Positions 1 through 6,376 of a stretch of DNA of 6,561 bases are shown piece after piece. How positions within the stretch are numbered: the stretch's first letter is position 1; each line of letters opens with the position of its first letter. Position numbers and translations under genes: made by a program. The notes under the pieces were generated by a model. The model had not been told where the DNA came from. It searched no databases and saw nothing but the letters and a program-made list of their open reading frames with translations. Source of the DNA: Pirellulaceae bacterium (GTDB lineage: Bacteria; Planctomycetota; Planctomycetia; Pirellulales; Pirellulaceae). The stretch covers positions 1 to 6,561 of the forward strand of contig JADLDX010000170.1 of assembly GCA_020846515.1 (NCBI GenBank), read 5' to 3'.

Positions 1-300
1 AACATTACCGACCCCAGTAAGCATGAACTTTTGTTCAATCCCGAGTTCGAAATCGCCAACATGATCATCGAAGATGGTGTTATATTGGCCGGCCACTGCG
101 CGCCGGCTTCGACTTACGCCACGGGCATCGTCGTGTCATTGGACATGGGCAAGACATGGACTCAATACGACTTGGCTGAATACGGCCCACGCTCGCCCGT
201 TCGGTTTCATCCCAAGAACAGCGATGGTTGGTTCCGCGTCGATCTGCGAAAGGGCTGGATCGAACGCGCTGAAGTGTTGTTCATCAAACCCAAAGTGTGA
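1..300 (+). CDS. BNR/Asp-box repeat protein, C-terminal fragment (5' end outside window)
   Basis: The frame is open from base 1 and ends at TGA 298-300, so 99 C-terminal residues of a longer protein are visible and the true start lies upstream of the window. Visible residues 46-53 read SLDMGKTW, an exact match to the Asp-box pattern S-x-D-x-G-x-T-W that marks the blades of BNR/sialidase-like beta-propellers. The tail (GWFRVDLRKGWIERAEVLF, then a Lys/Pro-rich end) resembles, from memory, the closing strand of secreted BNR-repeat proteins common in planctomycetes and Verrucomicrobia. Such proteins are usually exported and act on, or bind, polysaccharides. Catalytic residues cannot be judged from this piece, so no substrate is assigned. 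The gene lies 76 bp upstream of the MFS gene on the same strand. The family call is fairly secure, the specific function unknown. Confidence 0.75.
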   Translation, partial: NITDPSKHELLFNPEFEIANMIIEDGVILAGHCAPASTYATGIVVSLDMGKTWTQYDLAEYGPRSPVRFHPKNSDGWFRVDLRKGWIERAEVLFIKPKV

Positions 301-347
301 AGACTTCGAATTTTAGGTGCCGTAATCCCAAATCGGACGTGTCGAGT

Positions 348-377
348 TAGCTGGAGCATTCTAGAATGTTCCAGCTA
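348..377. promoter_or_regulatory. 30-bp near-perfect palindrome abutting the MFS start codon; candidate operator
   Basis: The left arm begins TAGCTGGAGCATTCT and the right arm AGAATGTTCCAGCTA is its reverse complement except at one position (G355 opposite T370, a possible G-U pair in RNA). The symmetry includes the A of the ATG at 377. Within it, TAGAAT at 362-367 resembles a -10 hexamer and would place the transcript start within a few bases of the ATG, giving a very short or absent leader; no good -35 is seen. A dimeric repressor covering the -10 element is the simplest reading. A hairpin in the mRNA that hides the start codon is the alternative. There is no T-tract on either side, so it is not an obvious terminator. 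Confidence 0.6.
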
Positions 378-1621
378 TGGACGACCCAACTCTGACTGAG
401 CCTGATTCACCGATATCTTTGTTCCGTTATCGACTGTTCCGACACTATTGGACATCGCGCGTCTCATCGATGAGCGCGTATCAGATGCAAGTGGTGGCGA
501 CAGGTTGGTCGGTTTATGAACTGACCGAGAGTCCATTGGCCCTGGGCTTGGTGGGACTGGCTCAGTTCATACCGCGAGTGTTGCTGACCTTGTGGGCGGG
601 GGCTGTGGCGGATCGTCATGACCGCCGCACTGTGGCGTTTATCTGTACAGCCGTGCAATGGTTGGCATGCACCATCTTGGCCTTGGGTAGTTGGCAAGGC
701 TTTCTGACTCGCGAAGGCATCTTTGTGCTGGTGGCCGTCATGGGGGCAGCGCGTTCCTTTGAGATGCCGACCATGCAATCGCTGCTACCGAACCTCGTGC
801 CAACCGATGCCTTTCCACGCGCATTGGCCATGTCGACGGCAGCCACGCAGATTGCCATTATCGGCGGTCCTGCTCTGGCGGGTGTCGTGTTTATGGTCAG
901 TGTGACAGCCGTGTATGCCGTGGCGGCCGGGTTGTTTTTGGTGTCCAGCGCGATGATGCTGACGATGCCTCGCGTACCCACAGTGCAGCTTGCACAGCGA
1001 TCGAACCAATCATTGCTAGCCGGACTGCACTATATTGCTGGCCAGCCGGTGGTGTTGGGCGCGATCTCGCTGGATCTGTTTGCGGTGCTGCTGGGTGGTG
1101 CAACGGCCATGCTCCCCATCTTTGCCAAAGATATCTTGCATGTTGGACCAACTGGATTGGGATTACTGCAAGCCGCACCAGCGGCTGGCGCATTAGCGAT
1201 GACGTTGTACCTGTCGCGTCATCCGCTCAGCCATGGAATTGGGAAACAGCTCTTTGTCTCCGTGGCGATCTTCGGCCTGTTTACGATAGTGTTTGGAGTA
1301 TCAGAATCGTTCTGGTTATCGATCGCCAGCCTGGTGATCTTGGGCGCGGCGGATTGCGTCAGCGTGGTCATTCGCCAGTCCCTGGTACAACTGGAGACGC
1401 CGGATGATATGCGTGGTCGAGTCAGCGCGGTGAACTCTGTGTTCATCGGTGCTTCGAATCAACTAGGTGAATTCGAATCGGGCGTCATGGCCGCCTGGTT
1501 AGGTATTGTGCCGTCGGTGGTTGTAGGCGGGGCAGGCACACTGGTCATCGTGGCCCTCTGGGCCGTGCTGTTTCCGACGTTGCTGCGACGCGACAGGTTG
1601 GACCAGTCTCCTAAACCTTAA
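377..1621 (+). CDS. Major facilitator superfamily exporter (EntS/MFS_3-like)
   Basis: A 414-residue inner-membrane transporter, the usual length for a 12-helix MFS protein. Hydrophobic segments run through the whole sequence, with a longer hydrophilic link near residues 198-212 between the two six-helix halves. Between helices 2 and 3, residues 75-84 read GAVADRHDRR, a version of MFS motif A (G-x-x-x-D-R-x-G-R-R) with Asp in place of the second Gly. The segment MRGRVSAVN (345-353) followed by NQLGEFESG (361-369) is typical of the MFS_3 group, which includes the enterobactin exporter EntS and many uncharacterised effluxers. The family normally exports small molecules using the proton gradient; the substrate here is unknown. 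ATG 377 is the only start after an in-frame TAG at 362-364. No Shine-Dalgarno is visible, because the region is taken up by the palindrome. The next gene follows 109 bp downstream on the same strand. Confidence 0.93.
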   Translation: MDDPTLTEPDSPISLFRYRLFRHYWTSRVSSMSAYQMQVVATGWSVYELTESPLALGLVGLAQFIPRVLLTLWAGAVADRHDRRTVAFICTAVQWLACTILALGSWQGFLTREGIFVLVAVMGAARSFEMPTMQSLLPNLVPTDAFPRALAMSTAATQIAIIGGPALAGVVFMVSVTAVYAVAAGLFLVSSAMMLTMPRVPTVQLAQRSNQSLLAGLHYIAGQPVVLGAISLDLFAVLLGGATAMLPIFAKDILHVGPTGLGLLQAAPAAGALAMTLYLSRHPLSHGIGKQLFVSVAIFGLFTIVFGVSESFWLSIASLVILGAADCVSVVIRQSLVQLETPDDMRGRVSAVNSVFIGASNQLGEFESGVMAAWLGIVPSVVVGGAGTLVIVALWAVLFPTLLRRDRLDQSPKP

Positions 1622-1685
1622 GCTGTACCTCCAAACCTTCCGGACTGAAACGAGGCGTGCGTGGCTCGAACGCTCAGACTGCCGT

Positions 1686-1691
1686 TATACT
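1686..1691 (+). promoter_or_regulatory. Possible -10 element for the metallophosphatase-propeller gene
   Basis: TATACT matches the sigma70 -10 consensus TATAAT at five of six positions. It lies in the 109-bp gap after the MFS stop codon and would start transcription around 1698, giving a leader of about 33 nt. No convincing -35 hexamer is found at 16-18 bp spacing, so this is only a weak candidate. The gene could instead be read through from the MFS gene. Confidence 0.25.
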
Positions 1692-1730
1692 CTACGCTGC
1701 TCACCCCATCTCCCTCCATGTTCAGGTGCC

Positions 1731-3857
1731 ATGATGTTGCGAAACGCGGCTGCTGTGCTGATCCTCCTGCTGACGGTCTCTAGTTTACAAGCCCAAGCGT
1801 TACACTTTGCCGCCACCGGTTGTGGGCCGTATGCTCCTGAGGAAGAGCCACTGCTGGAGCATTATGTAGATCTGGTCAATCGCGATGGCCAAAGTGAGTT
1901 TCTGGTTCACTTGGGAGATGTGGTAACTGGTAAGAAGAAGCAGTGGCCTGAATCCCAGTATGAAAAAGTGGCTAGCATACTCAAGCGATGCACTCGTCCG
2001 GTCCTGGTCGTGCTTGGGGACAACGAATGGAATGACTTGGACAATCCGGCCGAAGGCTTAACCTTCTGGAATCGGCAACTGCGAGATTTCGATAAACACT
2101 TTCCCAATTCACCGAAGCTCCAGAAGCAGTCGGTACGATCGGAGAACTTCGCTTTTGTGAGCAAAGGCGTACTGATTATTGGCTTGAATCTCGTGGGCGG
2201 TCGCGTTCACGATAAGGACGAATGGGCCCTGCGACTGAAGCACAACGCCGACTGGGTGCAGGAGCAGTTTGCCGCGCACCGCAACGACGTACGTTCGGTG
2301 GTGATACTCGCCCAAGCTCGGCCGGCTAAAGACCATGAAATGTTCTTCAAGCCGTTCACGCAAAGTTGTATCGAGTTGGGAAAGCCCGTACTGTACTTGC
2401 ACGCCGACGGCCACGTGTGGGAAGTTGAAAAGGGTTGGCGTGCGCCCAATGTATGGCGCGTGCAAACGGATCAAGTCAAGTTGAACCCGCCGGTGTTGGT
2501 GACCGTGACTGAAAATGCGGCTGAACCATTCGTGTTTGATCGACGCATGGAAATTGGTTCACGTCGGGAGCTGTTCGTCGACAATTGGTTGATTGATCAA
2601 CTAAATGGCGTGTCGCGTCAGTTACATAAACCAGTGCCACAAGAAGTCGTGATCACCTGTGATGAAGCCTGGGAAGGCAACACATCCGCGTATTTCACGC
2701 TTCTGACCGACGGAGCGCGCAAACGCATGTACTATCGCGGCAGTCACTATGACGAGGCGACCCAAAAGGGAACGCACCCCATGTTCACGTGTTATGCCGA
2801 AAGCACTGATGGAGTTCATTGGGTCAAACCCAAACTGGGGCTCGTGGAATATGCTGGGACCAAAGAGAACAACATCATTCTCGAGGGTGTGGGCAGTATA
2901 AACTTCACGCCGTTCCTCGACGAAAACCCAGATTGCGCGCCCGATGCGCGCTACAAAGCGCTGGCCGGAGATAAGACCGGCTTAAAAGCATACAAGTCCA
3001 GCGACGGTATTCATTGGTCGCTGATTCAAGACAAACCGGTAATCACTAACGGCAACTTTGATTCCCAGAACCTGGCCTTCTGGCATCCGCTACAGCGCCG
3101 GTACGTCGCTTATCATCGCAAAACCAAAGATAGTATTCGGGATATCATGTTTTCCGTGTCGACTGACTTTCTCAACTGGAATGATCCTCGATTTCTTGAC
3201 TACGGCGAATCACCGAAAGAACATCTGTATACCAACGCTATCCAACCTTACTCCCGCGCCCCGCATATTCTGCTGGGCTTTCCAACTCGCTATCAACCTA
3301 AAACTCAGCAAGTCGAACCGGTGTTGATGTCCAGTCGCGATGGCTTGGCCTTCCAGCGCTGGAGCGAGGAGTTGATTCCCATTACGGCCCCGAAGAATCG
3401 CGATGGCAATCGAAGCAATTACATGGCCCACGGCTTGTTCCAGTTATCACCGGATCAACTATCTCTGTATGCCACTGAGGCCTACTATGCCGGTCCTGGC
3501 AGCCGAGTTCGACGATTCACGCTGCGGACCGATGGCTTCGTCTCGATCCATGCCGACGACACGGCTGGCGAGTTGCTCACCAAGCCATTCACGTTTTCTG
3601 GAAACGCTTTGCACCTGAATTATGCGGCCGCTGGCGGCGGTCAGGTGCGCGTTGAAATTCAAGATCGTTGGGGCCAACCTATTGGCGGCTATCGCCTGGC
3701 CGATTGCACACCTTTGACGGTCGACAAAATCGACCAGGGCGTTGTGTGGAAGACAACCCCAGCCACGCGGTTGGCGGATCTAAGTGGTGCGCCCGTTCGA
3801 TTGCGAATTGAACTGCGAAACGCAGACCTGTATTCGCTAAAGTTCGAGCAGAGGTAG
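1731..3857 (+). CDS. Secreted metallophosphatase-like domain fused to a glycosidase-type beta-propeller
   Basis: A 708-residue exported protein. Residues 1-23 form a signal peptide (basic MMLR, hydrophobic core 5-19, likely cleavage after AQA at 21-23). Residues 24 to about 270 resemble the planctomycete-type calcineurin-like metallophosphatase: HLGDVVTG (GD at 62-63), GDNEWND (96-102) where classical enzymes have GNHD/E, and LHADGHVW (223-230) where they have GHxH. The usual first motif DxH is missing, replaced by AATGCG. From about 273 (GSRRELFVDNWLID) to 610 there is a propeller of the GH32/GH43-like superfamily, with repeats such as CYAESTDGVHW and KSSDGIHW. Residues 611-708 look like a terminal beta-sandwich. 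The propeller half is usually a stand-alone secreted protein in planctomycetes, so the fusion is notable. Phosphoesterase and glycan-acting roles are inferred from fold only. ATG 1731 and ATG 1734 are both possible starts; AGGTG at 1724-1728 is a weak ribosome site that fits 1734 better. It is convergent with the EEP gene, 40 bp away. Confidence 0.85.
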   Translation: MMLRNAAAVLILLLTVSSLQAQALHFAATGCGPYAPEEEPLLEHYVDLVNRDGQSEFLVHLGDVVTGKKKQWPESQYEKVASILKRCTRPVLVVLGDNEWNDLDNPAEGLTFWNRQLRDFDKHFPNSPKLQKQSVRSENFAFVSKGVLIIGLNLVGGRVHDKDEWALRLKHNADWVQEQFAAHRNDVRSVVILAQARPAKDHEMFFKPFTQSCIELGKPVLYLHADGHVWEVEKGWRAPNVWRVQTDQVKLNPPVLVTVTENAAEPFVFDRRMEIGSRRELFVDNWLIDQLNGVSRQLHKPVPQEVVITCDEAWEGNTSAYFTLLTDGARKRMYYRGSHYDEATQKGTHPMFTCYAESTDGVHWVKPKLGLVEYAGTKENNIILEGVGSINFTPFLDENPDCAPDARYKALAGDKTGLKAYKSSDGIHWSLIQDKPVITNGNFDSQNLAFWHPLQRRYVAYHRKTKDSIRDIMFSVSTDFLNWNDPRFLDYGESPKEHLYTNAIQPYSRAPHILLGFPTRYQPKTQQVEPVLMSSRDGLAFQRWSEELIPITAPKNRDGNRSNYMAHGLFQLSPDQLSLYATEAYYAGPGSRVRRFTLRTDGFVSIHADDTAGELLTKPFTFSGNALHLNYAAAGGGQVRVEIQDRWGQPIGGYRLADCTPLTVDKIDQGVVWKTTPATRLADLSGAPVRLRIELRNADLYSLKFEQR

Positions 3858-3875
3858 GGATGCTTTGAAACATCC
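3858..3875. terminator. Short hairpin in the convergent gap; weak bidirectional terminator candidate
   Basis: GGATG (3858-3862) and CATCC (3871-3875) can pair around an 8-nt loop, directly after the stop codon of the rightward gene and within the 40-bp gap before the stop of the leftward gene. The stem has only 5 bp and no long T-run follows on either strand, so intrinsic termination would be weak. Confidence 0.25.
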
Positions 3876-3897
3876 GATTGGTTTGCGTGCGACTGGA

Positions 3898-5841
3898 CTA
3901 TTTCAATTCATCGGGACCGATGCGAACACTCAGGATGTAGGGCGATTGGCCTTCGTCCCAATGACCGTAGGTGGTGGTGACCACAGTGCCATCGGGTAGA
4001 ACTTCGACACCAGGATATGCGCAATCGGATCCTTTGCGATTGTCCTTGAGTCGAATACGCAACTGACCGGGACGGTTTTCCACCAGGTCATCGAAGGTAC
4101 CGACCCAAGCGACCCAGTCGCCGGCCGTTGGCGACGTAGCTGACTTGGGTGGTACGTCGCGAAAGGAAATGAACAAGCGGCCATCCTTTAAGTACTTGGC
4201 CGTATGACGATCCCCGCTCAAACTGGCTGGCATCGAGCGCGGGGGCGACCAGGTCTGACCTTCGTCTTTGGAAAAGATGATATGCGAAAACTCTTGTCGG
4301 CGATTCTCTCGCAAGAGCACTGCGATGACTTGCCCATCCGGCGATCGTACCGCCCCCGGCTCGCACAAGTGTCGCTGGCGTGAGGCATAGATCGCTTCAG
4401 GTGCTGACCAGGTCAGCCCGCCATCAGAGGAAAAGTTCTTGAACAGCGTCATCTCGCCTGTGACCTTGCCACCGCTGACGATGAAACGGCCATCATCGTG
4501 GAACAAAGCCATGTAATGTCCGGGCCGGTCGCGCAAGGCTACTAAACTGCCCATCGCCACGATGCCACCGTAGTCGCCGATTTTGTTGAGCGGTGTCCAA
4601 CTGCGTCCATCATCTTCGGACACAGCCATGCGAATCGGATAGAGCCCCGAGAACATGATCAATCGTTTCTTGCCGTTGGCGTCAAGCGTGCGATAGATCG
4701 TTGGAGTTTCGAGAGACGTGGCCCAGTTTTCTGGTGTGGGCAAGCGCTCGCTCCAAGTCTTACCGCCATCTTCGCTGCGTTTCATCAGGATTGCACCACG
4801 TCCGTGTCCTTTAGGATAGACACAGATCATCGTGCGACCATCTTCTAATAAGACGGTCGTTGGATGTCCTAAATACTGGCCCGCTTCGCGATCGATGACG
4901 ATTTGGCGAGCTGCGTCGGCATCGAAGTCCAGCATGCGTACGCCCAATGGATTCGCACCGGCCGCCGCTGTGCTGACCAGCGTGGCACGAATCGGCAGAT
5001 GGTCGCTGGCAAACCGATCCGTAGCGGTCCGTGGGTCGAGCGTCGTAAAGCTTTGAACCTGAATACCGCCGGTCAATAGGATATGATCGATCCTCTGTCC
5101 CGGTGTAATCGATTTGAATCCATTCCAAGTGCTTTCGGGGCCCGAGTCTGGCTGTGCAGAGTCATCGCGTGCCACGCGCAGAGGTGGGGCGGTTAACACG
5201 CCGTCGCCTGAGATCATGGCTTGCACTGGTGGATCGTTTTGCTTGGCATTGAAATCCCCCATGAGCACTACGGGGGCACCTTTTGCATTCTGGGCGATCC
5301 AGTTGCGGAGCAGTTTGCCGGATTGGGTTCGGGCTTGCGGTCCACGATGATCGAAGTGCGTATTGATGACCAGCCATTGCTCATTGGATTTTCGATGACG
5401 CACGCGCAGCCAACTGGCAATGCGCGGCAAGGCGGCGTCCCAGCCTTTGACGCCGGGTTGGTCGGGTGACTCGCTGAGCCAAAAAGTGCCACGATCGGTA
5501 GCTTCCCAGCGCTGGGTACGGATACCGATGGGCACCATTTCGCCGCCATCTTTCCCATCGTCTCGGCCCACTCCATAAAACTCGAACTCTTTCAAGTCGG
5601 CTTTGAGGTCATCCAGTTGAGTTCCGAGGACTTCTTGCAAGCCAACGATATCCGCCGCCCTGAGGGTCTGGGCCACAGCGGCGCGGCGATTGGCCCAACG
5701 ATCTTCGCCATCCTGATTATTTTGGTAACGAATATTGTAGGAGATCACTTCCATCGGTTCGTTGTCCGCGGCCATGCCCAATGACCAGGGAATGATTATC
5801 AGACAGACGGTCCAGATTGTGAAAAACGCTCGAAGTGTCAT
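3898..5841 (-). CDS. Secreted EEP-family hydrolase fused to a four-Asp-box sialidase-like propeller
   Basis: A 647-residue protein read from ATG 5841. Residues 1 to about 24 form a signal peptide (MTLR, a hydrophobic core, cleavage near GMAAD). Residues 29-288 are an endonuclease/exonuclease/phosphatase domain with its key residues in place: N36 (SYNIRY), E70 (GLQEV), H162 (NTHFDHRG), D196 and N198 (GDFNA), D252 (RIDHIL), D280 and H281 (SDHLPI). This fold cuts phosphate esters using Mg2+. Residues 310-647 are a sialidase-like propeller with four Asp boxes: SEDGGKTW (356-363), SEDDGRSW (408-415), SSDGGLTW (471-478) and SKDEGQTW (524-531). The RIP motif that supplies an Arg to true sialidases is replaced by GHP (325-327), so sialic acid is not assumed. 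A start at ATG 5883 would add 14 Pro-rich residues before the signal peptide and would lie at or upstream of the predicted transcript start, so 5841 is preferred. No strong Shine-Dalgarno is seen. Confidence 0.9.
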   Translation of the reverse strand: MTLRAFFTIWTVCLIIIPWSLGMAADNEPMEVISYNIRYQNNQDGEDRWANRRAAVAQTLRAADIVGLQEVLGTQLDDLKADLKEFEFYGVGRDDGKDGGEMVPIGIRTQRWEATDRGTFWLSESPDQPGVKGWDAALPRIASWLRVRHRKSNEQWLVINTHFDHRGPQARTQSGKLLRNWIAQNAKGAPVVLMGDFNAKQNDPPVQAMISGDGVLTAPPLRVARDDSAQPDSGPESTWNGFKSITPGQRIDHILLTGGIQVQSFTTLDPRTATDRFASDHLPIRATLVSTAAAGANPLGVRMLDFDADAARQIVIDREAGQYLGHPTTVLLEDGRTMICVYPKGHGRGAILMKRSEDGGKTWSERLPTPENWATSLETPTIYRTLDANGKKRLIMFSGLYPIRMAVSEDDGRSWTPLNKIGDYGGIVAMGSLVALRDRPGHYMALFHDDGRFIVSGGKVTGEMTLFKNFSSDGGLTWSAPEAIYASRQRHLCEPGAVRSPDGQVIAVLLRENRRQEFSHIIFSKDEGQTWSPPRSMPASLSGDRHTAKYLKDGRLFISFRDVPPKSATSPTAGDWVAWVGTFDDLVENRPGQLRIRLKDNRKGSDCAYPGVEVLPDGTVVTTTYGHWDEGQSPYILSVRIGPDELK

Positions 5842-5886
5842 AAAACTGCTCGCTCGGGGGAGGGGAGGGATAGGAGGACACATATC

Positions 5887-5916
5887 ATCATACAGCGCAG
5901 TCGGTTAGCCCATCAA
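5887..5916 (-). promoter_or_regulatory. Sigma70-like promoter of the EEP-sialidase gene
   Basis: On the minus strand TTGATG (complement of 5911-5916; four of six to TTGACA) is followed after 18 bp by TATGAT (complement of 5887-5892; five of six to TATAAT). Transcription would start near 5880, giving a leader of about 39 nt to ATG 5841 and leaving the upstream ATG at 5883 untranscribed or at the very 5' end. This supports the shorter protein start. Confidence 0.5.
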
Positions 5917-5921
5917 AGGCT

Positions 5922-5935
5922 GTCACCACGGTGAC
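5922..5935. promoter_or_regulatory. Inverted repeat GTCACC-AC-GGTGAC, candidate regulator site
   Basis: A perfect 6-2-6 inverted repeat lies 5 bp upstream of the predicted -35 element of the EEP-sialidase gene. Its centre is about 48 bp upstream of the predicted transcript start. That is a common position for an activator dimer, though a repressor is possible too. The binding protein is unknown. Confidence 0.4.
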
Positions 5936-6133
5936 GTACTCCACTAGGACTACGGGATCATCTGCCACCGCATTGATATCTTAACCCTAGCGGTCTCCAT
6001 TGGGTTGGAGGGTACAGGCGACACTGAGAGGGAGTGGGTCCTGTTTGAGCTGCAAATTGCCCTACACATATTACTTTACACATCAAGTACTTTTCGCAGC
6101 CGATACGAAACCGCAACGATCCCACCACGCTAT

Positions 6134-6161
6134 CACTATCGATAATTGGCACTATCGATAA
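6134..6161. repeat. Tandem 12-bp direct repeat CACTATCGATAA x2
   Basis: Two identical copies, at 6134-6145 and 6150-6161, are separated by 4 bp (16 bp start to start, about one and a half helical turns). Each contains the 8-bp palindrome TATCGATA. They lie roughly 160-190 bp upstream of the transcript start predicted from the sigma54 promoter at 6295-6312, the usual distance for an enhancer-binding-protein site. That role is inferred from position only. Confidence 0.5.
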
Positions 6162-6294
6162 ACGGGCCACTAGGAAAGTGCGCTACCGCTGGGCAACTGC
6201 GAATGCCTGCCGTCATCGTGGATGCCTACAAGATGGGATGGAGTCGGAACAACGTTAAGTGCTAGGCACGCTCACGAACGTTTCAACGTATCAC

Positions 6295-6312
6295 TTGGCA
6301 CATCTGTTGCTT
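6295..6312 (+). promoter_or_regulatory. Sigma54 (RpoN) -24/-12 promoter
   Basis: TTGGCAC (6295-6301), five bases, then TTGCTT (6307-6312) matches the sigma54 consensus YTGGCAC-N5-TTGCW at every defined position, with the essential GG (6297-6298) and GC (6309-6310) exactly 10 bp apart. Transcription would start about 12 bp after the GC, near 6322, leaving a leader of about 64 nt before ATG 6386. Sigma54 promoters need an ATP-using enhancer-binding protein bound upstream. Confidence 0.65.
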
Positions 6313-6329
6313 CCGGGACAGGGAATGTC

Positions 6330-6353
6330 TGAACGAGCATTGGTGCTCGTTCA
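6330..6353 (+). promoter_or_regulatory. Perfect 10-bp hairpin in the presumed 5' leader
   Basis: TGAACGAGCA (6330-6339) pairs fully with TGCTCGTTCA (6344-6353) around a TTGG loop. It begins about 8 nt after the predicted sigma54 transcript start and ends 17 nt before the Shine-Dalgarno. No T-run follows, so it is more likely an mRNA-stabilising or regulatory stem, or a protein-binding palindrome in DNA, than a terminator. The heptamer TCGTTCA is repeated directly at 6347-6353 and 6354-6360, so the left arm has two possible partners. Confidence 0.6.
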
Positions 6354-6370
6354 TCGTTCATACACTTGAT

Positions 6371-6376
6371 AGAGGA
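6371..6376 (+). promoter_or_regulatory. Shine-Dalgarno AGAGGA
   Basis: A purine-rich AGAGGA ends 9 nt before ATG 6386. It is the only convincing ribosome binding site at a start codon in this window, and it fixes the start of the downstream small secreted protein. Confidence 0.65.

Noticed and set aside
348..377. Palindrome as a Rho-independent terminator or a eukaryote-like heat-shock element (TTCTAGAA core)
   Set aside because: No T-tract follows on either strand, and it overlaps a start codon. Heat-shock-element similarity is coincidental, since bacteria do not use that factor.
1731..1823. Lipoprotein signal in the metallophosphatase fusion (ATGC at residues 28-31)
   Set aside because: The Cys lies about 12 residues past the hydrophobic core and the preceding residues do not make a good lipobox; AQA at 21-23 fits ordinary signal peptidase better.
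2109..2474. 121-residue minus-strand frame inside the metallophosphatase domain
   Set aside because: It overlaps conserved motifs of a clearly real gene and has no recognisable domain; a shadow frame.
5842..5883. Upstream ATG at 5883 as start of the EEP-sialidase gene
   Set aside because: It would put 14 Pro-rich residues before a normal signal peptide, and the predicted transcript starts about 5880, downstream of that ATG.
6014..6044. Imperfect stem (ACAGG/CCTGT with CACT/AGTG) as a structured RNA
   Set aside because: Only 5 + 4 bp interrupted by a 3x3 internal loop; could easily occur by chance.
5958..6170. 70-residue open frame on the minus strand in the intergenic region
   Set aside because: It has a non-ATG start, no ribosome site and no recognisable domain, and it overlaps the tandem repeat.
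6203..6265. 20-residue open frame on the plus strand
   Set aside because: No Shine-Dalgarno, very short, and upstream of the predicted sigma54 transcript start.
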